Translations under genes and position numbers: made by a program
In this document: one piece after another, positions 1-8,056 of the stretch
How positions within the stretch are numbered: position 1 is the first letter of the stretch
Layout: each line of letters starts with the position of its first letter
Source: a virus
IMG/VR virus record: IMGVR_UViG_3300007734_000646
Location: 1 to 37,083 of that record
Strand: one strand, 5' to 3'
DNA: 37,083 nt
Notes under the pieces: generated by a model
The model's database searches: none
What the model saw: only the letters and a program-made list of their open reading frames with translations
Told to the model about the DNA's origin: nothing

Positions 1-2
1 TG

Positions 3-2084
3 GGTGCGTTAGGCAGCGGGGTGGCTCTAGGGGCGTATCTGGATTCGGACAATCCTATCCGCGGCGCGGTGCTAGGGGCGGCTGGCGTAGCCGGATTTGG
101 GGCGATGTTTAAAGGTAAACCCAAAAAAGGCGGAGGAGCAACTAATCTTGAGTACGCCTTGTGGCTAATATCGACCGAGCTAGGCGGTGTATCACAGTCA
201 TTACTTCTGCGTGCTAGGGATTACGAACGCGCTGTACTAGAGCGGACAGATAAAGCAATGGATGCTATTACACCTTTTATTAAGGCGATTAGAAAATTAC
301 CAACTGCGACAGCAGATGCGTTAAACTTAGCGTTGCTAAAGAATAATCCAGGCGAAATTGCAGCAGCTATTAAAGGAAATCCTGTATTGGTCGCCGGATA
401 CAGGCAAGTGCAAAATGTTCTGGCAGCGTTTCGGGCGGAGCAAATCAGCATGGGGCGTTTTGCTGCTGGGGTTAACGAGTACTTTCCTCGAGTTGTTAAA
501 GATCTGGAAGGACTTAAGAAAGCTTTAAACTTGCCAATGCGTACGCATCTGGAAACGCTGTTGGTGAAAGCAGAAGCGGAGATGATCAAGACCCGAGGCC
601 GCGAGATGACAGATGTAGAGCGCTCGCTTGTTGTTAACAGGGCGCTGCAGACTTCCCCATCTAACTCAGCGCTGCCTGGGTTTGCTAAGGCGCGCGGGGT
701 GGATGTTACCGCAGATCTAGCGCAATTTTACATGACGCCGACAGAGTCATTGCTGCGATATATAGCTGGTGCAGTTGAGGATGCAGAAATAGCTAAGTTC
801 TTTGGTAAAGATCTTGCGTCAAAAACGCTATCAAATGGACAGATGGCTACGCACGTAGATAAGTCTATTGGTAACCTTATGGATAGTGAAATGCAAACGA
901 GTAAGATTTTGCCAGAGCAGCAGTTACGGGTTGAAAGTATACTTAAGTCGCGCTTTAAGCAAGGCGAAAGGCCTATGAGCGAATTTTTGCAGGATGTGCG
1001 GAACGTAAGTAACTTAGGGTTGCTAGGTAACTTTGCATCTGCCGCTACGCAGATTGGTGATGCAATGTTTACTGTGAAGCACCACGATTGGATGCCTACG
1101 CTTGGTGCGCTGCGAATGGAGTTAACAGGTTCTTCTCGGATTACACCAAAAGAGTTTGGGCTAGTTAATCAAATTGCAGAAGAGTTTGGTGGCGCAAGAC
1201 TTAGTGGCAAGGCTGTACAAACTGCGTTTAAGTACACGGGTTTTTCTGCTATTGATCAGTTTGCAAAGAGGTTGAACTTAAACGCAGGCTTGATTAAAAA
1301 CCAGCAACTGGCCCAGACTGCTAAAGGTCGGGCAGTACTTGCAGAGCGTTGGGGAGAGGCCTTTGGTGCCGAGTTTCCGCAGTTGCTGCAGGATCTTGCG
1401 GCTAAGCGGATGAGCGAACCGGTTAAGAGTTTACTCTTCAGCGAGTTGTCTAATGCCCAGCCAATTACAAAATTGGAAGTACCGCAAGCGTACCTTGACC
1501 ATCCGAATGGGCGGATCTTGTACCAGATGCACACGTATATGCTAAAGCAGATTGATATAGTTAGACGCGAGGGATATCAAGAGATTGCAAAAGGTAACTA
1601 TGTTAAGGGCGCGCGTAATCTAGTTGGGCTGGCAGTCACAATGTCTCTTGCAAATATTCCAGGGGATATTGTTAAAGATATGTTAGCTGGGCGGCCAGTA
1701 CAGCTTGATAAGATTGACTACGTAGAAAATCTGCTGCAGAACTTCGGCATCAATCACTACACAATGGGGAAGATTAACAGAGAAACGTTGGCTAAGGGGC
1801 TTAAAGAATTTGCTGTGGGAGCTGTTACGCCGCCGAGTTTAAGTATGCTTAGCGACCTAGACAAGCCAGAGCGGCTGATCAAGTACATCCCTGGCGTAGG
1901 CCGGCCACTGTACGATAGAGAGTTCGGCGGCAACGAGGCGCGGAAGTGGGCGGAGCTAGTCCAAGCTAAGCGCGCGGAGCGCGACCGCCTGGAGGCAGCG
2001 TCCCCTGCGTTAAAAGCCGAACGTCTACGCAAGGCTGAGGCTATCAAGCGCAAACGCAACGAGGCTATGCAAGCATTACCTTGA
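3..2084 (+). CDS. Large virion/injection-type protein, C-terminal part (5' cut by window edge)
   Basis: The frame is open from base 3. The first usable start in the window is a GTG at 21 (687 aa), so the true start probably lies upstream. A Gly/Ala-rich hydrophobic stretch (about residues 1-35) is followed by a long, mostly helical body and a Lys/Arg/Glu-rich tail. The segment NVSNLGLLGNFASAATQIGD near residue 330 resembles C-terminal parts of the very large multidomain ('polyvalent') proteins that short-tailed phages carry in the virion and eject with their DNA. That is recognition from memory, not a search result. The gene precedes a transglycosylase-like gene and the fibres, which suits an internal or ejection protein. 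No catalytic motif is visible. The CDS is secure; the function is inferred. Confidence 0.85.
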   Translation, partial: GALGSGVALGAYLDSDNPIRGAVLGAAGVAGFGAMFKGKPKKGGGATNLEYALWLISTELGGVSQSLLLRARDYERAVLERTDKAMDAITPFIKAIRKLPTATADALNLALLKNNPGEIAAAIKGNPVLVAGYRQVQNVLAAFRAEQISMGRFAAGVNEYFPRVVKDLEGLKKALNLPMRTHLETLLVKAEAEMIKTRGREMTDVERSLVVNRALQTSPSNSALPGFAKARGVDVTADLAQFYMTPTESLLRYIAGAVEDAEIAKFFGKDLASKTLSNGQMATHVDKSIGNLMDSEMQTSKILPEQQLRVESILKSRFKQGERPMSEFLQDVRNVSNLGLLGNFASAATQIGDAMFTVKHHDWMPTLGALRMELTGSSRITPKEFGLVNQIAEEFGGARLSGKAVQTAFKYTGFSAIDQFAKRLNLNAGLIKNQQLAQTAKGRAVLAERWGEAFGAEFPQLLQDLAAKRMSEPVKSLLFSELSNAQPITKLEVPQAYLDHPNGRILYQMHTYMLKQIDIVRREGYQEIAKGNYVKGARNLVGLAVTMSLANIPGDIVKDMLAGRPVQLDKIDYVENLLQNFGINHYTMGKINRETLAKGLKEFAVGAVTPPSLSMLSDLDKPERLIKYIPGVGRPLYDREFGGNEARKWAELVQAKRAERDRLEAASPALKAERLRKAEAIKRKRNEAMQALP

Positions 2085-2092
2085 AAATAAAT

Positions 2093-2121
2093 GGAACTAA
2101 AGTAACAGTCTCGGGTCTAAC
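2093..2121 (+). promoter_or_regulatory. ECF/RpoE-like promoter, copy F
   Basis: GGAACT at 2093-2098 and GTCTAAC at 2115-2121 are separated by exactly 16 bases, as in six other copies in the window. The element lies in the gap after the large virion gene and points into the gene starting at 2165. It could give the fibre and lysis genes their own late transcript. Promoter function is inferred from spacing, orientation and likeness to RpoE-type promoters. Confidence 0.65.
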
Positions 2122-2164
2122 AGATTGTATGCGGTGGTTTTAAGTAGCATTGAAAGGCACAGCC

Positions 2165-2935
2165 ATGGCTGAATGGATTGATAATTTACAGCAGATGCTG
2201 AGCAGCTGGGGTGCCATGTCGCCTGAGCAGCAGGCAGACACGCTGCAGAAAACTGAAGCACCTGTTCAACCGTTGCGGCAGAAACCCGGGCCAGGGTACG
2301 ATCCAGAAGAGCCTTTAAGCTTTGTGCCGAATGTCAGTTATTTAGATCCGCGTAAACCTAAAGCGCCTGAACGCAGCATTAATCGAGGTGGAGCAGCTTT
2401 TATTGCTAACGCTCAGCGGCAAGCGGAAAACTCTGGTGTGCTGTCGCTAGCGCTTAGTCAGTACTTCCCCGCTATAGCTATGACGGAGGGTTGGGGGCCT
2501 AATATGGGCGTGAAATTAGGGACTACCGATAACGCTTTGTACGCTTCTCAGCGGACTAAAGACGCTCTTGCAAAGATGAACTTGCGGGAAGGCAAGGACT
2601 TTATTGTAGTGGATGTGCGAGGTAAAGATGGCAAAATGTATCCGCACTATATGCCAAGCTTAGATATAAGCGCTGAGAATATGCCAAAGCTGGCCGCGGT
2701 TTATCTAGGCGAAGCTGCAAAAGTTCGAGCAGCCCGCGGCGATTTTAGTCCTGCAGGAGCGATTGAAAAGTACAACGGTTCTGGCACAGCGACGGAAATT
2801 ATAAATGGGCAAAAAGTTCCAGCGAATTCTAAAACTTACGTAAAGAAAGTTATGAAAGCGTTTGACTTGCGGGATCATCCAGCTAACGCAGAGTTTTACG
2901 AACACTACAACAGTATTTATAAGAGTCAAGACTGA
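2165..2935 (+). CDS. Putative lytic transglycosylase-like virion protein
   Basis: The product is 256 aa. ATG 2165 is chosen because GAAAGG stands seven bases upstream; a TTG at 2150 in the same frame has no such site. The N-terminal 95 residues are Pro/Gln-rich and probably disordered. The C-terminal half has a lysozyme-like layout: AMTEGWGPN with Glu108 as a possible catalytic acid, and later AIEKYNGSG (about 203-209) before a Tyr/Lys helix, like the AYNGG...YV.KV block of SLT-type transglycosylases. The role would be local digestion of peptidoglycan during DNA entry. Similarity is weak and motif-based, so a structural protein without activity is possible. Confidence 0.8.
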   Translation: MAEWIDNLQQMLSSWGAMSPEQQADTLQKTEAPVQPLRQKPGPGYDPEEPLSFVPNVSYLDPRKPKAPERSINRGGAAFIANAQRQAENSGVLSLALSQYFPAIAMTEGWGPNMGVKLGTTDNALYASQRTKDALAKMNLREGKDFIVVDVRGKDGKMYPHYMPSLDISAENMPKLAAVYLGEAAKVRAARGDFSPAGAIEKYNGSGTATEIINGQKVPANSKTYVKKVMKAFDLRDHPANAEFYEHYNSIYKSQD

Positions 2936-3261
2936 TGGTCGGCCGCGCAGACTTTCTTGACCTTGGCGACTGGAATGCGGTATGCTACCAGTGCGGGAGG
3001 AAGCGGAAAGCCAGTATGCTTATGCGGCATTGGCAAGGGTATTATGTCTGCCCGGAGCACTGGGAGACCCGGCAGCCGCAGGACTTTGTACGGAGTGTCC
3101 CGGATGTGCAAACGCCGCCTTGGGCGCAGCCGATGCCAGCGAATGTGTTTGGGCTGATGTGTACGCCAAATGGACAGAGTGCAGTGCCGGGGCAAATGGA
3201 ACCTGGGTGTATAGTGCCAGGGTGGTTGAGCACTGCGTATAACCCAGAGTCAGATATTTAA
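2935..3261 (+). CDS. Small phage zinc-ribbon-like protein
   Basis: The product is 108 aa. Its ATG shares one base with the preceding stop (TGATG), suggesting coupled translation. Cys17-x2-Cys20 and Cys39-x2-His42 form a probable four-ligand zinc site, followed by HWETRQPQDFVRSV and a Pro/Trp-rich segment. This C-x2-C / C-x2-H pattern with a W-E-x-R-x-PQDFVR signature recurs in many phage hypothetical proteins next to tail genes. I know of no assigned function. A structural adaptor or assembly factor would fit the context. Confidence 0.85.
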   Translation: MVGRADFLDLGDWNAVCYQCGRKRKASMLMRHWQGYYVCPEHWETRQPQDFVRSVPDVQTPPWAQPMPANVFGLMCTPNGQSAVPGQMEPGCIVPGWLSTAYNPESDI

Positions 3262-3269
3262 GGAATTTT

Positions 3270-3545
3270 ATGCCGTATCATGTACCGTTTATAGATAATG
3301 ACGTATCGTCTGGCAACCGCGTTATGGCGGACTGGTTGAATGGAGTTAACAATCATACCTATGGGCCAGTTAATAATCTAACGGGAGATGGGACTACAAC
3401 GGTCTTTGCAATTTCGGGAGCTGCAAGATCTGTCTATATTAACGGCGTTTATCAGAATATAAATACTTACACAACGACGACTGCTAGTATTACATTTAGT
3501 CAGGCTCCGCCGTACACATCCCTTATTGAAGTTGTTTGCAACTAG
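3270..3545 (+). CDS. Small tail-fibre-type structural protein
   Basis: The product is 91 aa, preceded by AAGGAATTTT. It is rich in Asn, Thr and Tyr with alternating beta-type sequence. The C-terminal part, SVYINGVYQNINTYTTTTAS followed by ITFSQAPP, matches the short beta module (YxNG..Q....Y......ITFS.APP) seen in phage fibre proteins and fibre-attached domains. It begins a three-gene fibre/spike cassette (3270-5338). A role as fibre base or linker is inferred from that module and its neighbours. Confidence 0.8.
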   Translation: MPYHVPFIDNDVSSGNRVMADWLNGVNNHTYGPVNNLTGDGTTTVFAISGAARSVYINGVYQNINTYTTTTASITFSQAPPYTSLIEVVCN

Positions 3546-3554
3546 GAACTTGTT

Positions 3555-4097
3555 ATGTTAAAAAACGCTAACTCGATTATCAACGCCAGCCAGATTGCAA
3601 CGCCCATCACCTTGCCTGGTGACGTTACCCTGTCCACTGGCAACCTAGTCATCGGCACAGCAGGCAAAGGCATTGACTTCTCTGCCACATCAGGCTCTGG
3701 CACAAGCGAGTTGTTTGCTGATTACGAAGAAGGTACTTGGACACCGAGTGTAGGTGGTACTGCTACATATACTGCGAGATCTGGGATATATACCAAAATC
3801 GGCAATCAAGTTACAGTGTCATGTGATATAACAATTAATTTAATTGGAACTGGTAGTGCATCTTCATTAAGTGGTTTGCCTTTTACTAGCAAGGCATCAC
3901 AATATCAATCAGGAAGTGTCTTTTACTTTACTGGACTTGCGGCTAGTCTTTTATATATAGGCGTGGCTACTGACCCTAATTCAACACTTGTTGCATTTTC
4001 TTATACTAATACAGCAGGAACAGCGGTTACTGGTTTTGCCCCCGGCTTATTTGGGAATAACGCTAGAATAGTTTTTTCTATTACCTATTTAACATAG
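3555..4097 (+). CDS. Tail fibre / receptor-binding module protein
   Basis: The product is 180 aa. An N-terminal linker (ITLPGDVTLSTGNLVIGTAG) leads into GIDFSAT and the sequence ELFADYEEGTWTPSVGG, then an SGIYTKIGNQV motif. The EEGTWTP...Y.KIG combination is a common C-terminal module of tail fibres in environmental phages and usually folds as a trimeric beta domain. It is followed at once by a beta-helix tailspike, so the two may be parts of one receptor-binding apparatus. Composition is more A+T-rich than the early genes, in line with horizontal shuffling of host-range modules. Confidence 0.85.
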   Translation: MLKNANSIINASQIATPITLPGDVTLSTGNLVIGTAGKGIDFSATSGSGTSELFADYEEGTWTPSVGGTATYTARSGIYTKIGNQVTVSCDITINLIGTGSASSLSGLPFTSKASQYQSGSVFYFTGLAASLLYIGVATDPNSTLVAFSYTNTAGTAVTGFAPGLFGNNARIVFSITYLT

Positions 4098-4105
4098 GAA
4101 TAAAA

Positions 4106-5338
4106 ATGTCTCTTACAAAAGTTTCCTACTCAATGATTGCTGGCGAAAATGCCAACGCGATAGATTTTGGGATTAGTACAACTGGAACCGCTGCTGAAAA
4201 TACAACCGCAATTCAATCTGCAATTAGTTCAATTTCTGCCGTTGGTGGTATTGTTAAAATTCCAAGTGGCAATTATTCAATTAATGCGGTAACAATCCCC
4301 GCAGGCGTTGCAATTCAAGGTGCTGGGTCTAGCGCAACTAGGTTTAACTATAGCGGCAGCGGCACAGCTTTTACGCTTGGCGGAACTGCTGGTGATTTGT
4401 ATTACAACTGCGGTATATCTAATCTTGGAATAGTAATGACAAATATTGCAGCAACTGGCGTTAAATGCCAGGGAACTGTATTTGCCAAAGTTGTTAATTT
4501 ATACATTGAAGGCCCAATTGTTTCGCCTAGAACAACCGCTGGCGTAATTATTGATGGTTCAAACGCCAGTTCTTTTTTTAATGATGTAAGAAACATTCAA
4601 TGTAACCACATCCATGTTGGCTATCAAGTTCTGTCTTCAGGCTCTGTTGTTGCAACACAAACAATGTTTTACAACTGCACAATGTTTGGTGATGTTGGAA
4701 CAGACACAACTTCAATAGGTATTTTAATAGCCACATTTAATGGTGACGGCGTTAATTGGATTGGTGGTAACTTAGAAAATTGCGGGTACGCTTTTTACTT
4801 CCAAACTGGTGCTGGCTCATCTTTGTTTTCAGGCGCTCGTTTAGAATCCAATACATACGACATTTACATTGAAACAACACCAAACCCACAAACTTTTGTT
4901 GGCTTAATCAATTTAGACTTTGCAAAAGTTGTTGATGGTAGCGGAACTGGTTATGACCAGCACACTTTTGTTGGGTGCTTACCCTCTGATCCAACTGATA
5001 AAGGAACGCCTAGAAACATTTTCCCAGGTATTAGCACATTTAAAGCAATAGCTGCAAATAAAACTCCTACGGTTGTTACAGGATACCCTGGACAAACTGC
5101 TGCATTGCAACAATGGAAAAATAGTTCGGGAACTGTACTTGCGGCTATTGAAGACGGCGCTTTAAGAATAAACAACAGCGCACAAACAGTTGGGGCAAAT
5201 GAGATTAGTATTGGGTCTAGCACTTCAGCAACCGTTGGCGCTGCTGGCGCTGCTTCTGCACTTCCAGCTAATCCAGTTGGGTATCTCATAATCAACGTAG
5301 CGGGAACAAACCGCAAGATTCCTTACTACACCGTGTAA
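4106..5338 (+). CDS. Tailspike, right-handed beta-helix (pectate-lyase-like)
   Basis: The product is 410 aa. Residues about 20-75 (AAENTTAIQSAISSI ... GGIVKIPSGNYSIN ... IPAGVAIQGAGSSAT) are the classic start of a pectate-lyase-3 type beta-helix: paired phosphodegradase-like repeats with a DxT/NTxAIQ opening and an 'x-IPxGVxIxGxG' turn. The helix runs to about residue 290. The C-terminal part has an Ala/Gly-rich segment and ends NVAGTNRKIPYYTV, a common capping tail. Such proteins bind and often cleave surface polysaccharide. Catalytic residues cannot be assigned from sequence alone. Confidence 0.88.
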   Translation: MSLTKVSYSMIAGENANAIDFGISTTGTAAENTTAIQSAISSISAVGGIVKIPSGNYSINAVTIPAGVAIQGAGSSATRFNYSGSGTAFTLGGTAGDLYYNCGISNLGIVMTNIAATGVKCQGTVFAKVVNLYIEGPIVSPRTTAGVIIDGSNASSFFNDVRNIQCNHIHVGYQVLSSGSVVATQTMFYNCTMFGDVGTDTTSIGILIATFNGDGVNWIGGNLENCGYAFYFQTGAGSSLFSGARLESNTYDIYIETTPNPQTFVGLINLDFAKVVDGSGTGYDQHTFVGCLPSDPTDKGTPRNIFPGISTFKAIAANKTPTVVTGYPGQTAALQQWKNSSGTVLAAIEDGALRINNSAQTVGANEISIGSSTSATVGAAGAASALPANPVGYLIINVAGTNRKIPYYTV

Positions 5339-5343
5339 CCGTA

Positions 5344-5372
5344 CCAGTTCGGACAACTGGATTTTTGGTTTT
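5344..5372 (+). terminator. Rho-independent terminator after tailspike
   Basis: A perfect 6-bp stem CCAGTT/AACTGG with loop CGGAC is followed by ATTTTTGGTTTT. It begins six bases after the tailspike stop codon and precedes the next gene, so it probably ends or attenuates the virion transcript before the lysis region. Confidence 0.7.
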
Positions 5373-5387
5373 GATTGGAGTATCAAA

Positions 5388-5639
5388 ATGGCATTAGAAA
5401 AAGTTATCTCTGTTGACCGTATTGAAGTTCTTGAAAACGGCTCTATGCAAGTTCGCACCAAGACCGCTATTCTTGAAGATGGCAAGCAGATCAGCGGCAC
5501 GTTCCACCGCCACGTTGTTGCCCCCGGTGATGATTACAGCGCAGAGAATGCCCGTGTGAAAGCTATCTGTGCTGCAACGCATACTGAGGCTGTGGTGACT
5601 GCGTACAAGGCTGCACAGGCTGCTACTGCCACACCATGA
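5388..5639 (+). CDS. Small conserved phage protein of unknown function
   Basis: The product is 83 aa, with TTGGAG upstream of the ATG. The first half is beta-rich (ISVDRIEVLENGSMQVRTKT), followed by a short HRHVVAPGDD segment and an Ala-rich helical C-terminus. Proteins with this 'iEvlenG.iqVRt.T...edG..isg..hR.vl.PGdD' pattern are common downstream of tail fibres in phages. No function is known to me. Its stop overlaps the next start (ATGA), so the two are likely translated together. Confidence 0.8.
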   Translation: MALEKVISVDRIEVLENGSMQVRTKTAILEDGKQISGTFHRHVVAPGDDYSAENARVKAICAATHTEAVVTAYKAAQAATATP

Positions 5640-5893
5640 TTCGTACTGCCTCTGGCCTAATCTTGCTCTATATGAAAGCATGTGGCTTCCAAGGCTGGAC
5701 TAGCTTCTGGAATGTCATCTACATGGCTCCAGGCTATGAACTGAACCAACCCCTGATCAGGCATGAGCGCAAGCACTTAGAGCAGATGCAGAGAGATGGC
5801 AAGCTGGTGTACCTGATCAAGTACAGCTATTGGCTTTTGCGCTATGGCTATAAAATGAATCCTTATGAAATTGAGGCGCGAGCCGCCGAATAA
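5636..5893 (+). CDS. Minimal HExxH zinc-metallopeptidase-like protein
   Basis: The product is 85 aa and its start overlaps the upstream stop (ATGA). It contains RHERKH (His43, Glu44, His47), the HExxH zinc-binding and catalytic signature. About 30 residues later NPYEIEARA offers Glu78 or Glu80 as a third zinc ligand, the HExxH...E arrangement of gluzincins. An N-terminal hydrophobic segment is present. Such miniature HExxH proteins are frequent near phage tail/lysis genes, but no substrate has been established that I know of. The fold and activity are inferred from the motif alone. Confidence 0.8.
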   Translation: MIRTASGLILLYMKACGFQGWTSFWNVIYMAPGYELNQPLIRHERKHLEQMQRDGKLVYLIKYSYWLLRYGYKMNPYEIEARAAE

Positions 5894-5908
5894 CCTTGAA
5901 AGATTACT

Positions 5909-6250
5909 ATGCTTACGACACCTGAAGCAATTGCTTTTGCTCCCCTTGGGCCAACGGTATCATTTCTTGCAGCTACGCCTACGCCACCCACGGCTGCGCA
6001 AGCTACGACTAATACAGGAGAAACTCCAACGGGCTCGTACCGTGTAGTTAACTCGGGTGCAGTCACGGTGTTCTTGGGAGTAGGGACGTCCAGCGCCTTG
6101 GCAATTACAGCGGCTAGTACGCTGGCGACTTCAATTCCCCTGCTGCCGGGGGCGGTGGAGATTCTTCGTTTTGCCCCAAATCTTTACTTTACCGGTCTGT
6201 CCGCTTCGAGTACGGCGACAGTCTATGTAACGCAAGGCGGCGGGATATGA
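5909..6250 (+). CDS. Virion-associated beta-rich protein, unknown
   Basis: The product is 113 aa, with TTGAAAG upstream. It is rich in Ala, Thr, Pro and Val. The pattern TGSYRVVNSGAVTVFLGVG ... LLPGAVEILRFAPNLYFTGL ... ATVYVTQGGGI is that of a small immunoglobulin-like or jelly-roll beta domain, often annotated as a phage structural protein. The stop overlaps the next start by four bases. A capsid or tail decoration role is only a guess from composition and position. Confidence 0.75.
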   Translation: MLTTPEAIAFAPLGPTVSFLAATPTPPTAAQATTNTGETPTGSYRVVNSGAVTVFLGVGTSSALAITAASTLATSIPLLPGAVEILRFAPNLYFTGLSASSTATVYVTQGGGI

Positions 6251-6501
6251 CAGACGATGATTTTAAACGTCTGGAAAGCAAGGTCGACAAGTTGACTGAT
6301 GCTGTTGGCAAGTTGATTTTGTTTGAGGAACGGCAGGCCAACCAGGGGCAGCGCATAGGCGCAGTTGAAACACAACTCAGCGTCCATGAGTCTATGCTGC
6401 ATCGCACTGACCGCAAAGTGGATCAATGGGTCAACAGAGGCATCGGCATATGGGCGGCGGCGGCGGTGGTGTTTAGTTTTGTTCAATTCTGGAAAAAATG
6501 A
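6247..6501 (+). CDS. Small coiled-coil/membrane protein (XhlA-like architecture)
   Basis: The product is 84 aa. Residues 1-60 are heptad-like and charged (FKRLESKVDKLTDAVGKLI ... VETQLSVHESMLHRTD), followed by one C-terminal membrane segment (about 66-81, GIGIWAAAAVVFSFVQFW) ending in Lys-Lys. This 'coiled coil plus one C-terminal TM' layout is that of hemolysin XhlA-type lysis accessories. It overlaps the next membrane gene by four bases and lies in a run leading to holin and endolysin, so a lysis accessory role is plausible. Sequence similarity to a named family is not established. Confidence 0.8.
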   Translation: MTDDDFKRLESKVDKLTDAVGKLILFEERQANQGQRIGAVETQLSVHESMLHRTDRKVDQWVNRGIGIWAAAAVVFSFVQFWKK

Positions 6502-6953
6502 TTGACGTCACCAAGGCCATTGGAGCAGTTGCAGCAAGCATCGCAGCAATTGGGGGTGGCTACACCCTTGCTGACAAGTTTGGTTGGTTTGACCGGGCCA
6601 TTCTGGAATGGTCACCAAAGCATTTTAAGATCACAGCAGCGGCAGGACAGCCAATCAATGTCACCGTTGCCCGAATCAAAAAGCGCGATGACTGCTCTGT
6701 TGAAAGTTTTACGCCAAGCATTAGGGATGCGGCAGGCATGGTGCATGAGGCAACGACCACCGCCAGTAAGTTCAGCGGCCCAGCAGGGCCAGAAATTGAT
6801 ACGTTTACCTACCAGTTGACGATGGTGCGAAAAGAGAAGATTGCACCCGGCACAGCCACACTGCTGGCGACGATCAAGTACAAATGCCCAGAGGGTGAGC
6901 GCGTTGTTCAATATCCCCGTCACGCAAATTTAAGTTTTGACCTTAAAGGCTAA
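6498..6953 (+). CDS. Membrane-anchored protein with exported beta domain, lysis region
   Basis: The product is 151 aa. An N-terminal hydrophobic segment (about 4-24, TKAIGAVAASIAAIGGGYTLA) is a likely signal anchor. The remainder is a beta-rich soluble domain with two Cys (DDCSVE and KYKCPEG) that could form a disulfide in the periplasm. It sits between the coiled-coil membrane protein and the holin. I do not recognise the family. Envelope function during lysis or exclusion is possible from topology and position only. Confidence 0.75.
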   Translation: MIDVTKAIGAVAASIAAIGGGYTLADKFGWFDRAILEWSPKHFKITAAAGQPINVTVARIKKRDDCSVESFTPSIRDAAGMVHEATTTASKFSGPAGPEIDTFTYQLTMVRKEKIAPGTATLLATIKYKCPEGERVVQYPRHANLSFDLKG

Positions 6954-6955
6954 TC

Positions 6956-7447
6956 ATGCTGACCCTACTCTCAACCCTGATTAGCTTCCTTGCTGGTGGT
7001 TTACCCAAGCTGCTTGGTTTCTTCCAAGATCGTGCTGACAAGAAGCATGAGATGGCAATGGCTCAACTCCAGACTGAACGCGAACTGGAACTCCGCAAAG
7101 CAGGCTTTGAGGCACAGCAACGGGTAGAAGAGATCAGGGTTGAAGGCCAGATGATAGAGGCAGAGGCATCAGAACGCACTGCTATCTATGCTCACGACAT
7201 TGCAATTGGTCAAGGTGCTAGTCAGTGGATGATCAACCTACGGTCAGGTGTAAGGCCATTGCTGACATACGGTTTCTTCCTACTGTTTGCTTTTGTTGAA
7301 ATCGGTGGCTTTGTCTATGCTTGGAATCACGGTATTGAATTTGATGTGTTGATTGAAAAACTTTGGGATACCGATACCCAATTGATCTTTGCTTCAATCA
7401 TTAGTTTCCACTTTGGTGGCAGGGCATTCAAGGGTGGCAAGGATTGA
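6956..7447 (+). CDS. Holin, 3-TM gene-transfer-agent/phage type
   Basis: The product is 163 aa. An N-terminal hydrophobic segment (LLSTLISFLAGGLPKLLGF) is followed by a long charged helix (about 28-75), then two closely spaced membrane segments (GVRPLLTYGFFLLFAFVEIG and QLIFASIISFHFGGRAF). The arrangement 'helix, RPLLTY-TM, D-T-TM-FxFGGR' matches the 3-TM holin family described for gene transfer agents and many phages. The gene is directly followed, with overlap, by the endolysin, as expected for a holin-endolysin pair. Confidence 0.85.
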   Translation: MLTLLSTLISFLAGGLPKLLGFFQDRADKKHEMAMAQLQTERELELRKAGFEAQQRVEEIRVEGQMIEAEASERTAIYAHDIAIGQGASQWMINLRSGVRPLLTYGFFLLFAFVEIGGFVYAWNHGIEFDVLIEKLWDTDTQLIFASIISFHFGGRAFKGGKD

Positions 7448-7917
7448 AAGTATCTCAGCGGTGCAAGGACATGATCAAGCACCATGAGGGTGTTAGATAC
7501 AAGCCTTACCGTTGCCCTGCGCGGCTCTGGACAATAGGAGTAGGTCATGTTCTTTACCCCAATCAAGGTCGTTTACCTTTGGATCAAAGAGACTCTTTCG
7601 CGTTGGAGCCAGAACACAATCGGACGTTTTCCAAAGAGGAAGTAGATGGAATCCTTAGTTCTGATCTCCAGCGATTTGAGACTGGCATCACCAAACTTTT
7701 TCCTATGGTGCTTACCCCAGGTCAAAATGATGCTCTTGTCAGTTTTGCTTTTAACCTTGGTCTGGGAGGCGTACAGCGTAGCACCCTCCGCCAGAAGGTT
7801 CTTAGGGGTGAAGCAGAAGCCGCTGATGAGTTCCTGAAGTTCACCAGGGGGGGTGGCAAAGTTCTGCCAGGATTAGTTAAACGTCGTCAAGACGAACGCT
7901 CACTGTTTTTATCCTGA
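7444..7917 (+). CDS. Endolysin, T4-type lysozyme (GH24)
   Basis: The product is 157 aa and cleaves the glycan strands of peptidoglycan at lysis. Glu15, Cys24 and Thr30 form the E-8x-(D/C)-5x-T catalytic arrangement of the family, within HEGVRYKPYRC-PARLWTIGVGH. A TTG start at 7444, overlapping the holin stop, is preferred because it restores the conserved N-terminus MKVSQRCKDMIKHHEG. The ATG at 7471 would remove it and has its Shine-Dalgarno too close. There is no signal or SAR segment, so export would depend on the holin. Its 3' end overlaps a gene on the opposite strand by 41 bases. Confidence 0.93.
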   Translation: MKVSQRCKDMIKHHEGVRYKPYRCPARLWTIGVGHVLYPNQGRLPLDQRDSFALEPEHNRTFSKEEVDGILSSDLQRFETGITKLFPMVLTPGQNDALVSFAFNLGLGGVQRSTLRQKVLRGEAEAADEFLKFTRGGGKVLPGLVKRRQDERSLFLS

Positions 7918-8056
7918 GCAGGTTCATGGCATCCCGCAGGTCACCCCTGAGTTGCTCAAGTGCCTCTTGCTGGGCCTGTAACCTCAAGTAAGCGTCCAGG
8001 GCAAACTTGTCCAGTGTCGTTCGCTCCCAGGCTGAAAAGTTAGGTAGATCGTTCAA
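7877..8056 (-). CDS. Small coiled-coil protein, last gene of leftward block
   Basis: The product is 59 aa with a TTG start at 8056. An AAGGA site six bases upstream supports this start. The sequence NDLPNFSAWERTTLDKFAL, then a Gln/Leu/Glu-rich amphipathic helix (LRLQAQQEALEQLRGDLRDA), predicts a coiled coil. It ends the leftward early block and runs tail-to-tail 41 bases into the endolysin gene. Function is unknown; similar short helical proteins occur in the same place in other phages. Confidence 0.7.
   Translation of the reverse strand: MNDLPNFSAWERTTLDKFALDAYLRLQAQQEALEQLRGDLRDAMNLLRIKTVSVRLDDV

Noticed and set aside
3545-3573. GGAACT followed by GCTAAC near the start of a fibre gene
   Set aside because: The spacing is one base short, GTCT is absent, and it overlaps a start codon.
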